Origin: Henckelia pumila
Taxonomy: Eukaryota > Streptophyta > Magnoliopsida > Lamiales > Gesneriaceae
Direction of reading: 5' to 3'
NCBI RefSeq assembly: GCF_033568475.1
Contig: NW_027331831.1
Location: forward strand, 7,998,001 to 8,062,000
Length of the DNA: 64,000 nucleotides
Position 1 is the stretch's first letter. Each line of letters starts with the position of its first letter. Below the pieces are notes generated by a model that saw only the letters and a program-made list of their open reading frames with translations, searched no databases and had not been told where the DNA came from. Below are positions 1 to 11,954 of this stretch, one piece after another. The position numbers were made by a program, and so were the translations under genes.

Positions 1-1490
1 GTAGTGAGTGAAGGAATAAAATACAGTAATATTTGTTATCGTGAATTGGGGTACAGAATCGTTTGAATCTCTGAGAAAAAGTGGGTGTGTATATATATAA
101 AAAGAAAAGATGGGTACGTATTTGGTGGCAGACATTTTCAGTACAAGAGTTCAGAATAAGATTCCAACAAGTTTATTGGTTAATTGCACAATATTTAAAT
201 ATAAACAACACAGTTATATATATATATATAATAAAGTAGCGGTATGGTCCTTTTTGCTTGTGTAATTGTTGAAACCCCGACACCAGTCATGTCTATTACT
301 ATGTAATTAGGATTATAATTTAATGATGTTTTTTTTATGACGTAAAAATTCGCAGCCGTTATCTTTGATGTGCACTGAATAAATCCCCGAATTAACGCAA
401 TGACCTGCAAACTACGTTAGTCAAGTAAACCAAGTGTTGGTAGGGGGAATTGACGCTAAAAGTTTATCTACTCTACTAACTTGAACACTACATAAGGGCA
501 TTTAATGATGTTTTCTTGTACATTGATCTCACGTACAGCTACCCTCTTCAATGTGATTAAAGAAAACTAAAGATTTTAATTAAGGAGCCTTAAATTAATA
601 CACCCGGCCAATTGTTGTTATTTTATTTTGACATCTTCGAGTCAATACTAGCAACAAAAATGCTAAATTACGCGTGATACCGAAAGTCAGATCTTCGACG
701 ATCGATTACCTAACGATCACAGAACAAATTTCCCTGACTTTTTCAATCTCGGGCATCACTTTTTTTGAAGATCAATGAAGGAGATTTAAATGGTGCAATA
801 TCAAGCGTTGATACAATCATTTAAAATTCAAAAATATAATTAAAGATAAATAAATATTTTATTAGGATATGGCGGTTATAGATTAGATGGTTCATGGTTT
901 AAAAAAATTAGATACAAAATTTTCTAAGATAATTTCAATTTTAAGATAATGTAAAGAGGAATTGTTGAAAAAAATGGAGAGAAGTTAGAGAAAGATAAGA
1001 AAATTACTAATAAGCTCGTACCATCAAAATTATATAACAAATATCATACAAAAATGAAACTGTAAAAAAAAGTTTACGTATATCAAATTAGTTGACATGA
1101 CATGCTCAGGTATTCTAATATATATAGTGAATAGTAATTATAAATAGACCAACAGAATATGTATAACATAAGTTGCCCTAAACTTCACTCATTCATCGAA
1201 TCTAAACCAAAAACAAATACAAGGATCATTACTATATAAAATTATTTGAAAATGTTTTATGCAACTATAGTCTATGTAGATATTATAGTAGAACAAGAAT
1301 GATTAAAGATAATTAATAAGCAAGAAGCTTCGTCCCCCATTACAGGTCTAAAGTCTAACTCGCGGAGCCAATAAGCGTTAGCTAGGGTTGATAATAATAA
1401 TAAACAGTAACCAAAATGGAATTTCATGGTCTCTATTGGCCCCACTGTCATTCTTTTGAATTCCCATTATTAAATATTAAATTTACTCCA
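1..1490. other. AT-rich intergenic DNA
   Basis: Upstream intergenic region of the first gene. Both strands carry only short, stop-rich frames. I see no protein motif, no long direct or inverted repeat and no recognisable transposon end. A short (TA)n run lies near 216-231. Confidence 0.6.
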
Positions 1491-1774
1491 TATTTTTATA
1501 TAATATATAAAAATACCAATTGAATATTTTTTATCATTCATATAATGAATTCAATTAATATATAATGGCAAAAAATTATTTGCTGTTGAAACCCAATATT
1601 CCCTTGTGTTGTTTTTTACCCACCCTCCTTCACTTTCCCCATTTTACAACACAAATCCCCCTTTTTCCCCCCTATCTCTCAATTTCACTTGCTCTCTTCA
1701 TTTGTTTCTTGATGTGAATAATCAAAAATCCCATACCATTTGCGATCAATTTTCTTTTGTGGGACGTGATTAAA
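1491..1774 (+). promoter_or_regulatory. Putative core promoter and 5' leader of the CFL1-like gene
   Basis: A TATA-like stretch, TATATAAAAATA, lies at 1504-1515. It is followed at about 1600-1700 by a strongly CT-rich leader, as is common in plant 5' UTRs, and then by the ATG at 1775. The spacing fits a leader of roughly 230 nt. The start site itself is inferred. Confidence 0.45.
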
Positions 1775-2779
1775 ATGGCAACTCCAAACATGGATACAAT
1801 CACAGCATCCTTGGAGAGATCCCTTCAAAATTGTTCCTTGAATCACCAGCAGAGCAGCGGCGTCGGCGGAGGTCCGCCGCACGGCCCAGATTCTCCGGTC
1901 ACCTCGTCGGCTTTGTCCACCGCCGCGTTAGAACTGAATTCACAAGCCTCACTGCCTACTCATTGGGAACAATGTCTCGACTTAAAGGTTTGGAAAGAAA
2001 AAAATTTAAGATCCCTCTCATTATTGCGATGTTATTTTTTGTCTTTTATTGGCTTTTTGTGCGACATTTAATGCCATAAAACCTTAACAGATCTTAATTT
2101 ATTTCACCTCTGTTACCTGTTTCTTGTGCCGAAAAGCTTCGATTCTTTAATGGTAGTTATTTATGATGCTCTTGGTTCATTTATCTCCTCATTCACTGCA
2201 CTTTTTTTTTTTTTTTTTTTTTGGCTTCCCCAATATATCATATATATATATATAGCAGCAGACCAACCCTTTTATTCTTTCATAAAAAAAAAAGCTCACG
2301 TTTTTTCCCCCAAAAGAAAGGCCCGTGTTTGTTTTTTTGGAGGGGTCATTTTACATGCATTTTCTTGAAAAGATTGATGGTGCTAGTCTTGTTTGATTGT
2401 GAAACAACAGACGGGCGAAATATACTTCATAAATTGGAGGACAGGCATGAAAGCAACGGAAGATCCCCGGTCAACGGCGGAGTACGGCGGCGGTTACTAC
2501 TCGGAAGACGACTGCAGCTGGTACGACAGCGACGGGTCTTCATCGGAATCGTCTCCTTCGGGAGGAGGGCAATGGAACAAAGAGAAACAAGATGATTTCA
2601 GCTGTCAAGAAAAAGGGAAAAAGAAGAATAGCAGTAATATGAACTCGAATAATGTGCTTGTGGTGGCCGGATGCAAGAGCTGTTTAATGTACTACATGGT
2701 GCCCAAACAACTCCAAATCTGCCCAAAGTGCTGCGGTCAACTCCTGCACTTTGATCGATCCGAAAATGGCTCCCCGTGA
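1775..2779 (+). CDS. CFL1: WW-domain protein, CURLY FLAG LEAF 1 (CFL1) type
   Basis: Two coding exons, 1775-1987 and 2411-2779, joined by a phase-0 GT-AG intron (donor AAG|GTTTGG, acceptor ACAG|ACGGGC), give 193 residues. The first in-frame ATG is 1775. Seen: a low-complexity N-terminus; a WW domain at about residues 61-92 (motif HWEQCLDLK at the exon 1 end, TGEIYFINWRTGMKATEDP at the exon 2 start) that is formed only after splicing; an acidic/Ser-rich block; and a C-terminal CKSC...CPKC module (CxxC-x16-CxxC) followed by LLHFD. This layout matches the plant CFL1 family. Family knowledge: CFL1 proteins bind a class IV HD-ZIP factor (HDG1) and repress cuticle genes, affecting leaf curling and organ fusion. 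The 423-nt intron carries a long T run and a (TA)n tract. No damage is visible, so it is probably functional. Confidence 0.88.
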
Positions 2780-4166
2780 ATCGTTTCTGCCATTTTTATT
2801 TTTTTTTTTGCCCTCAAATTATTTTTCTTTTTTCTCGAAACATTTTTTTTTTTTTTTGGCTTCTTCGAAAGAAACTTTGGTGGAGTGCTAATTAAGCATA
2901 TTGGATGACGTTGTGGGGCTATGAAATGAAATGAAATGAAAAAACTGCCATTTCTTTCGATTTTTCTTTTTGCTTGCCTATCATTATTATGTTGTTTTTT
3001 ATGAAATATTTTTGTGCATTTAAAGATAGATTGATTCGTTGTTTTTTTTTTTTTTTTCAAAAAAGAAGAGATTAGCTTAAACGAGCCCAGCTATGGTCAA
3101 CTGCTAGACAGGCGGAATCATAAGGGGAAAATAGTTTGTTTTGTTTCCATGATTAACAAACTTCATATTATCCATGAATCTGAAATACTATGTATTGATT
3201 TTTATATTTTTTTAATTATATAAGGTGATATTTTGCACTCAGTTACCTCCAAGATTTTACTGTTAAAATTTATTTTCAGTTTATTATATCTTTATTATTT
3301 TATGTTCTGTCGTAAAATAAAGGTGCTATGTAAGATTTTTAGAAAGCAAAATTGGTGCTAAGAAAGAATGTTATTTAAAAATAAAAAAAAAAGTTGACCC
3401 CGAAAGGGACCATTTCCACATGAGTAAGAGGTCCATTGACTAATGCGAAAGTTTAAGAAAGATTGTTATTAGCTTCACCTAATTAAAGTCCATATAAATA
3501 CACTGTGATTGTCCAACGTCGATTCAAAAAAATTCTTTGAAGTTGCGTTAGGTCAAAATCCATTTTCTTTCACATGAATCAGAGTCAGGTTACACCGTCA
3601 TGCAACAAGTTATAAGTTCTTAATTTCTATGTAAACTATAGCGATGCATCATGCATGAGCAATAAATAATTTGAACTCCTACGTATCGTTCGTTTAATCA
3701 AAAACCCACTTGTTCTGCCTCAATTCCGATCCATTTTAGGGTAACATTAAAATACATGCCAATTCCTTGGATGATGGTTGCTGACCTCAGCAAAACATTC
3801 CACTCGGGAAAAATCTGGCTTGCACACTTCAGATTTTTTTTTTTTTAAAAAAAAAACACACACACGGGGAAAGGCGAAAGCCCAAAAAACAGGAATCAAA
3901 TTCAGCCCACTGAAGGCCCAAAATTGAACTAGGAAAACCCCAGCCTGTTAAATGATTGTGTGACCAGAAAACATATGCAATTGCTTCAACAAGTGATGCA
4001 TGGTTTCTTACCCTTACAATAGATTTATAACTCTAGTCTTTTATCAGATTATTACACATTTTTATTTTATCTCATGTTTGTTATAAGTTTTATAAAGACT
4101 TGAATTTTTTTTATTGAAGTGGCTAAGTTATAGTAGTCATTAAATGTCAAAAGATGATGTGTATAA
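2780..4166. other. 3' flank and intergenic DNA
   Basis: Holds the likely 3' UTR of the CFL1-like gene (T-rich, with several A/T homopolymers at about 2805, 2845 and 3042) and then unstructured AT-rich DNA. A poly-T/poly-A junction followed by a short CA run lies at about 3833-3865. No coding sequence is supported. Confidence 0.55.
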
Positions 4167-4464
4167 GACTCTGCTTGGATAAAAGTATTTCAAATCAATA
4201 AATTTCAAATGCATTTTTTGTTATTTAGAGAAGCATCACCACAAACATCAAATCCTCTTTTTTTATATTTATATGGTAATTCATGGTAGTTAGGATGAAT
4301 TTTAAGTTCATCCAATATAGTGGTAATTTAGAATCATTTTTAATCCATCTAAGTAATGTGTAAATAATTAAGTTATGAATTTGAAATTTCTCTATGTTTC
4401 ATTGTTAATACTAAAATTATAATCGAAATTCATGAATTTGAAATATTTCAATCCAAACGTAACC
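4167..4464. mobile_element. Tourist-like (PIF/Harbinger) MITE
   Basis: 298-bp non-coding element. The ends read GACTCTGCTTGGAT at the left and, on the complementary strand, GGTTACGTTTGGAT at the right. The similarity continues inward (TATTTCAAAT on both sides). The flanking TSD is TAA (4164-4166 and 4465-4467). A 3-bp TAA/TTA target and these terminal repeats fit PIF/Harbinger Tourist MITEs. Confidence 0.8.
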
Positions 4465-5007
4465 TAAGTGTATTTCCCGTAAGATAAATGATGTCGGTGT
4501 AGTGTTTATAAAAATAGGATGAAATTATTAGGATGATCGGGAGTTTACAAAAAACTTGCCTTGAAGATAAGATCTCTCATAAAATGTGATCATGATTTGA
4601 GGGGATTTTCCTTCCACCGAATTGTTAGGATTTGACTTATCATAAAAAACATCAACGTAACTAATTAATTTCACGCGTATGCGTGTCTCATTATTGAAAA
4701 TATCCCCACCTTTTCCCCATATCTTAACTCCAATTTTATCTCTATATTTAAAACCTTTCGCGAAAAAGTTTTCTTCAATCAAAAAACAATTATTTTAGTT
4801 TCAATTCTAATATTGGAAACATTTAACAATTACAATTTTTCCTCTCATTATAAAATAATACCAAGTTATTGCACATTAATATATAAAGAAATTCAAAGAA
4901 ACGAGCGACACAATTATAGTTTTTCATGACTCTCGAATCAACCAAAGTTGAAAATTCAATCAGATACCAACTAAAGATTGGAAAGATCACTGTACATAGG
5001 TCAAATG

Positions 5008-5063
5008 TTGGATGATGAAATAAATAATACAGAGATAAGTAATATAATATGATAAAAAAATAA
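5008..5063. repeat. Orphan 56-bp copy of the neighbouring MITE's 5' region
   Basis: These 56 bases, starting TTGGATGATGAAATAAAT, are identical to 5187-5242 inside the Tourist-like MITE that begins 166 bp further on. This copy has no terminal repeat of its own. Confidence 0.8.
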
Positions 5064-5173
5064 TATGATAAGCAACTTCCTTGGGTAACATTAATTTAAA
5101 AGTTACTTTTAGTTGATAGGAGGTGATTCAAATAATTAATGTTGACATATTTGCCTCGTATCCAAGATTTTTA

Positions 5174-5563
5174 GGTACTGTTTGGTTTGGATGATGAAAT
5201 AAATAATACAGAGATAAGTAATATAATATGATAAAAAAATAAATAAAAAATGATAGTTAATATAGTATTTGATTTGATTGATAGATTATAATTTGTTTGA
5301 TTTGATTGATTAAATTTTATATAAAATGATAAAATGACAATTTTGTATTTTTAATAAATTAATAAAATATGAATAATATTATTTATAAAGGGTAATATAG
5401 TAATTTAAATGTGATGATTTGATTGATGTAAGAAAAATAATTAATGATTTGATTGATGTAAGATAAATAATTAATAGATGAATAAATAATATGACAAAAA
5501 GAATGTAGGATTGAATGTGATAAATTATACACAGATTAATAATATAAGTAACCAAACGGTGCC
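5174..5563. mobile_element. Tourist-like (PIF/Harbinger) MITE
   Basis: 390-bp non-coding element with terminal inverted repeats GGTACTGTTTGGTT (left) and GGCACCGTTTGGTT (right end read on the minus strand). It is flanked by TTA duplications at 5171-5173 and 5564-5566. The interior is AT-rich with short internal direct repeats (TTAATGATTTGATTGATGTAAGA-like units near 5410-5475). Confidence 0.85.
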
Positions 5564-5566
5564 TTA

Positions 5567-7865
5567 AAAAATAAGAGTTTTGAATGCGAGAGCGAATGAA
5601 TAAAAATATTCGACGACTTTAAGATAATATCCAAAAACTAACAACTCGTTAAGTTTAACTTCAAATAGTGACAAAGATTTTCCATGTTCAACGACCGCAT
5701 CCAATTATTTGTAATTTATTTTTCTAATAAATAATTTGCATTTATATTTTTATATTTATTTCGTGTAGGCTTAATTTTGTTATTAGTTAGGGTGTAAAAT
5801 GGGTGAAATTGGAGTATGAGTGGGATCCAAACAGACTTTAGCACACATTTTAATGATTTAAAATTTTGAATTTAGAGGACAACAGTTGAATTGAAACCAA
5901 AGAAGATTATGGGGGAGAGGTCCGGAGAAAATAAAGGGGAATTAGTCAAGTTGGTTTCCTTGTGTTGCAAAAAAATCGACAGAAAGAACAAAAGGTACTT
6001 TAGAAATTACATAATTGGTTTCACTTAAAATAATTTTATGATCAAATTCTTATCTTCTGCTGCAATAAAATCAATAGAAAGAACAAAAAGGTACTTTCGG
6101 AAACTACCCAATTTGGATGCACAAAAAAATAATTTTTTCACGGATGGACTCACAAGTTTTATAATCACTGATGCATATAATTGATGTTTCAAGTGTCCAT
6201 ACAACATCGATGAATATAACATATTACATATCACGATAAATCCGTGAAACTGAATCACAAAAGACGTATTCAAATATCACATGTTATTACAACAAACAAT
6301 GTTCGCTCAACATTTAAACCAAACGAAAGATCCAGTGAGACAAAATGTAATAAATTAGCTAGAAATGGGAATGGAAACAGTGACAAAAAGCCCGATCTTC
6401 CAAAAGGAATTGACATTTCAGCAATGACAGACAGGTAATGGAGAATATTAATGGTCCACCACCGAAGCCACAAGGAGAAAAGAGAACAAAGCAACCTTTT
6501 GCTTCAAATACAGACAAAGGAATCTTTGGCCAGAAAGGTCTGAAAATATTGTTCAGTATCCAAGGACAACTCATATTACATTACTGGGCGAAGAAACTGC
6601 ACACAAAGGAGCTTGAGAAGGACCTTTCTATAATTTTACAACATCATTTTTCTTCCCCTTTTATTACAACGGAGGCCAGGCCGGGGTTTTAGCCTCCGGC
6701 GGAGCGAAGCGAGGCGAGGCGAGGCGAGGCGAGGAGAGGATTATGTTATTAGCCAAAGAGGCTCGTGTCACGATTTTAATTTTTAGAAGAGCTTGATATA
6801 TCAATTGTTTTAAAAAAAAAAATTGTTATTGTATAGTTGTGTATCATGAGAATTTTATGTATGACTATTTAAGTTTAAAATTACATTTTATTAAAGTTTT
6901 ATTAAATTGGCCAATTATTTTGGGACCGGACGTGGTAAAAGGTTAACATTTTACCGTGGTGGGCTGTTTTGTAAGAGAGTTGGACTTGGAACCGTAATTT
7001 GGGCTGAATGGTATACATACGCCTCCGAAGCAACACATGCCAATTCTCTTTATCCATATAGTTGAAGCCCATAACTTTGTTTATTATTAAACCCAGTTTA
7101 TAACCTTGGCCCATACAAAATCGGTCCACATAAACGGTGATCTATTCAACTCGTAGTCATAGAGGAGGAAAGTTTACCGGTTACGTGCTCTTTAATCGCA
7201 TGGAACACATAACATGAGGTTTGAGGTTTTCGATCGGTTCGTTTTTTGGATTTTTATTTTGATTTTTTCGGTTTTTGATTTTAAAAATATATAATTCGAT
7301 ATTCGAATCGTTTTTCATCGATTCGGCTCGGTTTTCTACTAAATCGGTTTGGTTATTTTGAATTTGATATAATTATTTTAATTAAAATTATAAATATATT
7401 TTAAAATATAATATGTTACCTTTTAAATGATTTTTTGTAAAACCTTTAAATTGAAAGTCTAAATGACTTAAATAAACAACATTCTACTAAACATTATTAA
7501 AAATGATTCTTTATTCACTAGATATCATCTCATAAAATATATAATATAAATAAATATATAAATAAAAATTATTAATTTAATAAAATTTCTATTTTTTCGG
7601 TCGGTTTGGTTTTGAGATATATAATTCGAAACTAAACCAAATAAATTTCATTTTTAACATTTATATCCGAATTTTAAATTTCGGTTTCGGTTCGATGTTT
7701 GATTTTTTCGATTTGGATTTACGGTTTTATCCAAAGTTTGAACGCACCTACATAAGGTCATCTCCGACCATAATTTCATTCCTCTAAAATAGAGATTTAT
7801 GTTCTCCATTTCAAAAATTTTCTGCGTGAATTTGAAACTTGTGGTCTGCAATTTCTCAATCCATA
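5567..7865. other. Intergenic DNA, no supported gene
   Basis: Short ORFs between 6244 and 6692 on the plus strand are not supported by any recognisable motif. From about 7230 to 7745 the DNA is rich in TCGGTT/GATTCGG-type words, and a typical MITE-like phrase (AAGGTCATCTCCGACC, near 7755) suggests a decayed DNA-transposon relic hosting the next element. Confidence 0.45.
6706..6735. repeat. GAGGC pentanucleotide microsatellite
   Basis: Six tandem 5-mers, GAAGC then four GAGGC then GAGGA, directly after a GC-rich patch in otherwise AT-rich DNA. Confidence 0.9.
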
Positions 7866-7874
7866 TATTTTTAG

Positions 7875-8188
7875 GGGGAAAATAAGTTTTTTGGTCCAAT
7901 AACTTTACCTCTTTTGGGTTTTGGCCTATTAACTTTTTCGATGTAAATTTTGGTACACTTAACTTTGCATTTTCAATGTTTTTTTGTCCAACTGCATACG
8001 TGTCAGCTTCTGATTGGTCCTTGTTATCATGTTGGAACAATAAAAATTTGATACGTATGCAGTAGGACAAAAAACACTGAAAATGCAAAGTTAGTATACC
8101 AAAACCCACATCGAAAAAGTTAATGGACCAAAACCAAAACCAAAACCAAAACATTAACAAGTTAATGGAGCAAAAAAATTATTTTTCC
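7875..8188. mobile_element. Fold-back MITE with 9-bp TSD (Mutator-like)
   Basis: 314-bp element whose two halves are inverted copies of each other over about 120 bp each. The left end reads GGGGAAAATAAG; the right end on the minus strand reads GGAAAAATAATT. It is flanked by a perfect 9-bp duplication, TATTTTTAG (7866-7874 and 8189-8197). A 9-bp target and long terminal repeats are the signature of MULE-derived MITEs. It contains no gene. The minus-strand frame through it (7654-8160) is an artefact. Confidence 0.88.
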
Positions 8189-8197
8189 TATTTTTAG

Positions 8198-9798
8198 GCA
8201 CCAATTGAGTCGTTAATTAAATAATAAAAGATTAATAATATAAAATATAATAAATGAATATATTTTAATAAAGATCATAATACCCGAGGGACATTTTGTT
8301 AGGTCACCTCCAACCGTTCTTCAAAATGGAAAATGACAATATCTTCAACCATAGTCTATTGTCATCTTCCATTTCAGAAGATGCTACGTGGTACTCTTGC
8401 AATAGAGAATAGTTTTAGAAAATGTCATCAATCACAAAAATACCATCTTCTAAAATTACTAATTGGACCTTTTAAAAAAAATAATTTTTGGTTTTTTTTC
8501 TAAATTTTTTGTTTTTTTAATTTTCAATCCCTAAATTAAAATTTTGGTTATTTTTGGTCTATTTCTCAAATTTGTGTTTGCTAATATGACAAAATAAACG
8601 CATTATTTAAAAAAGTACAATCATAATACACATTTAATTGAGTTTGATTTTATAATATGTTACATAATTATTTTTTTTATATATATTTATAGTTGGTATT
8701 GAAAAAAAAATAAAGAACATAGAATTTGATAAAGACTCAGAGAACATGGGTGTTTCAATTTCATTTAAGTCTTGGATTTGATTATTTCAATTTATATTTT
8801 AGGATGTACCTGAAAATGAAGTGCTAGTTTTACAAGGACCGAATCGAAAAATGAAGGAAAATGTTTGGCTAAGCTTATTAAAAATAGCTTATAAATTCTA
8901 GGAGTTTATAAGCTGTTTTAGAAGCTTATAAGCTTTCAAGTTTTTTTTTTAAAAATAATTAAAATATTTGTGTGAACTTATTTTAAACAACTTAAATATG
9001 TTAATGTGTTGTTATAAAATATTTTTATTATAAAATTACCAAAAAGGTATAATATTACGAAAAAAATGTAAAATAATATTATATGTACAATTTTTTCTTA
9101 AAATTTATCATAAATGTTAAAAATATATTAAAAAAATTAAACTGTTTTTAATTTTAATTTAGAAAAAAGTTTGTTAAATTATGTACAAAAAAGGACAAAG
9201 AATAAGGTGATAATTTAATAAAATATAAGGATAATATAGAGATATAAAATAAGATCTTTTATAAAAAAAATAAACGTCACCTTACCTTTTTTAAAAACAA
9301 CTTATAAGCTGTGAAACATCTTATTATTTTAATAGCTTATAAACTATTTAACAAAAAAATTATCAAACAAATTTAAAGAGTTCATAAGCTTTTGAAAATA
9401 ATTTATAAATTGCTCTCTGCCAAACACCCACTTAAAATTCATTTCAATTATTGGAGTTTTTTCATGAATATGTTGAAGTAGAATTTTCATAAAATTGACC
9501 CAGCCATCTATCTCAAAGGAGTTTTGTTGCTTTTGTTTTCGTAAAATGGTTCCAATATGTACCTTGAACATCTATTTTCAAATCAAAACACTCCATAAAC
9601 AACAATAAACAACACAATATCAACTATAGCATATAAATTTATTTACACACAACGTATACCTCGTCTCTATTTCTATCCAAAATGGTAAGCACAAAAACAC
9701 AAACAAACAAAACACCAACTCAGAACTAAATCAAACTGCTGATATATAATCGAAACCCTGTAAGTGCAAAACGATGCGTGTGCCATATGGCCAATGAT
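8198..9798. other. Intergenic DNA with decayed MITE relics
   Basis: AT-rich DNA with no supported gene. The phrase AGGTCACCTCCAACCG near 8300 is typical of degraded MITE ends. The larger fold-back element at 8862-9430 is listed separately. The last 200 bp are the 3' flank of the minus-strand GEM-like gene. Confidence 0.45.
8862..9430. mobile_element. Probable MITE with TGTTTGGC ends
   Basis: The left side starts TGTTTGGCTAAGCTTATTAA. The right side on the minus strand starts TGGGTGTTTGGCAGAGAGC and runs into TTATAAATTAT / CTTATGAACTC, matching inner words of the left arm (CTTATAAATTC, AGGAGTTTATAAGC). Both subterminal regions repeat AGCTTATAAGC-like palindromes. No clear TSD could be assigned, so the ends are approximate. 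Confidence 0.55.
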
Positions 9799-10839
9799 TT
9801 AGTTCCTCGACTCGAAACCACCCGAATTCGACTCGAAACCGCCCGAATTCGCCGCATTTCCCGTGCTCGCTCTAGACCCAGAAACAGCGTCCAACAGGTG
9901 ATTGATCGCTTTCTCAAAGCTCACGAATCCCATGAACCAAAACTCGTGGCGGTCAACAGTTATCATCTGAATATACTTCTCGGGAGGATTCTCTTTCGTC
10001 ACCACTGGATTCACACCTTCCACGTTTCCGATGGGCACCGATATCTTATAGTAAGTCCAGGAATCTTGCCCCGATGGAGCTCTGAAAGTCAAGGGACGAT
10101 CGCTGCAGAAGGCCACGCGAGCCGTGGAGAGATATATGGTTCCCGCGACTGGCCCTGTTGTTGTGGAGAGGTAACAAGCGAATGTCTTCCTCAGCTTCTC
10201 ATTGGGATCATCAACAGAAAATATCTGCCTGAAAAGTGGCTCGAATCCTCCTCCTGTTATGGCCTTCGCCGTCAAATTAACCTTCCCCCACGCAGTTCCT
10301 GACAGAGATTGCCCTGTTTTCACTGCAAATCAAACATATACATCGAGCATATAGGTATAAGACACTCAATTCATTCGATGGAAAGACGTGGATTTCTTAA
10401 AGAAAATGAACTCACAATGTTTCCATATATTGCATCCAAAGCCATCTGCTCTGTTACTCCAAGAATTGAACATATTGACGACATATTCATATGGGCTGTC
10501 GGCGGGCTTATCAATAGGGGAATGTATCACATAAGGCTGTTGTTGGTTATCTTGATACTGATGGACGGAGCCTTGAGCCTGCCAATGGGCCGCCTGCTGA
10601 TTGTCCGGGTGAACATTTGGCGCCGCCGGAGCTCCCATCTCGTGAGTACCCCACTTCTTCACATCTTCCTCCGGCGGCTGCTGTGTCGTGGATGAGCCCG
10701 GTTTTTCGCGATGCTCGAATTCTCTAGCTTTGTGATATTCTTCCCCTTTCCCGGCTTCTCCTCCCACATGCGGCGTAGTTGCGGTGGCAGATGGAGGATG
10801 TGATTCTTTAGCTACGTGATCTTCATATGGGCTAGCCAT
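9799..10839 (-). CDS. GEM-like / GRAM-domain ABA-responsive protein (GER5-like)
   Basis: Two exons on the minus strand, 10839-10416 and 10322-9799, with a phase-1 GT-AG intron of 93 nt (donor ACATT|GTGAGT, acceptor TTTGCAG|TGAAAA), encode 315 residues. The ATG at 10839 is the first ATG of the frame and starts MASPYEDHVAKE. Seen: a hydrophilic Gln/Pro/His-rich N-terminal half (residues 1-110), a conserved linker (SPYEYVVNMFNSWSNRA), the family hallmark TAWGKV, then a GRAM domain at about residues 166-288 (GFEPLFRQIF ... GPVAGTIYLSTARVAFCSDRPL ... WFMGF). The C-terminus is a short duplicated SGGFES tail. Family knowledge: GEM-related proteins are membrane-lipid-binding GRAM proteins; GER5-type members respond to abscisic acid and stress. 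No damage is seen. Confidence 0.9.
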
Positions 10840-11010
10840 GGTGTAGTTAATAATATTCACAGGAACCGAATCGAATTCGATGAAATTTGGTTGTGGTGAT
10901 GACCGATGGAGATTATCAAGAAAGTGTCTCTGTGTTTATATATTTGTTTTTCGCTTAACTTAAGCACGAAGAAGCTGATCCCTTAGCCGTGTTAACTTTT
11001 TCCAAATTTC
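10840..11010 (-). promoter_or_regulatory. Putative core promoter of the GEM-like gene
   Basis: Read on the minus strand, ATATATAAA lies at 10943-10935, about 100 nt upstream of the ATG. ACGT-core words that could act as ABA-response elements occur further upstream (near 11112 and 11187). That they act as elements is inference from the family's usual regulation. Confidence 0.4.
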
Positions 11011-11392
11011 AATGATCAATGTAAACCGACACCTCAACATGTACACCTGCTCCATTTTTGGATTTAATGAATTTTATATATTTCAAGACTCACATGCTCG
11101 TCACAAAAATGCGACACGTATATAATCTTAAATACTAGAAAATGGCCATACGTTCCGCTGGATTCTGGAAGCCAACCCTATGGCCTACGTGTGTTGTATT
11201 AATCGTTCATTACGCAAGAATTGGGACCCCTCTCTCGTATCTTACCTCGACAGAGACTTGAAGCTTATCCCCTTTCCATGTAGAAACTTTCATCAATCAT
11301 TTCTTAGTGTTTTGTATTTAATATAATATTGGGTACTCGAAATTCGGGCCGTTTGTGTTGGTGAATTCACACAGCTCTACGATCGGAGAACA

Positions 11393-11954
11393 ATGAGTTA
11401 CGAGCATGTCCATCATGGTCCCTATTCTCCACCAGGCAAGTTTCGATCGACTGTGGTTATGTGCTAATTAATTATTATCTTGGAAATCTAACATCATACA
11501 TGTTAACTTTTTTATGGGATATGGATTGAATTCAGGGATGCAACCTCCGCCGCCGCCGTGGGGTCGCCCCCCGTCGCAGCCACCGCCGCAAGGGTATTTC
11601 AGGGAGGGGTACCCTCCTCCGCCGCCCCCTCCTCCCGGTTATCAGGGCTACTTCAACGACGACAATCCTCCGCCGCCGCCACCTCGGCACACTCATCATC
11701 AGCACCATGAGGACTCTGGCTGCTTTTCATTTCTCAAGTGCTGGTATGTATGCTAGATGTCCTTTTTTATCGAATTTATGTAATCTTGAATTATTGCTAG
11801 ATCAACTAGTCTCCTTTAATGTCTGTTTATGTTTTGATATGTGTAAGGTATTTTATGTTGTTTATGTTGGGTGGATCATGTTTGAAATTTGTGTTGCAGT
11901 TTGGGTGCTCTGTGTTGCTGTTGCTTGTTCGAACAATGCTGCCATTGCTTCTGA
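11393..11954 (+). CDS. Cysteine-rich C-terminal module (CYSTM) protein
   Basis: Three exons, 11393-11435, 11536-11743 and 11900-11954, give 101 residues. The first intron must use a GC donor (CCAG|GCAAGT) with acceptor TTCAG|GGATG; only this join keeps the Pro/Gly frame. The second is GT-AG (GCTG|GTATGT, TTGCAG|TTTGGG). Seen: a short N-terminus MSYEHVHHGPYSPPG, a Pro/Gly/Tyr-rich middle with runs of 5-8 prolines, a His-rich patch, then a Cys-rich end encoded by the last exon (LGALCCCCLFEQCCHCF). That end with the preceding FLKC is the CYSTM signature. Family knowledge: CYSTM proteins are small tail-anchored, stress-related membrane proteins found across eukaryotes. The role of this copy is unknown. 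Confidence 0.82.

Noticed and set aside
6244-6692. Overlapping plus-strand ORFs that could be a small gene
   Set aside because: No recognisable motif, no splice model, and comparable ORFs on the opposite strand.
7654-8160. 168-residue minus-strand ORF
   Set aside because: It runs through the fold-back MITE and its low-complexity arms; no protein motif.
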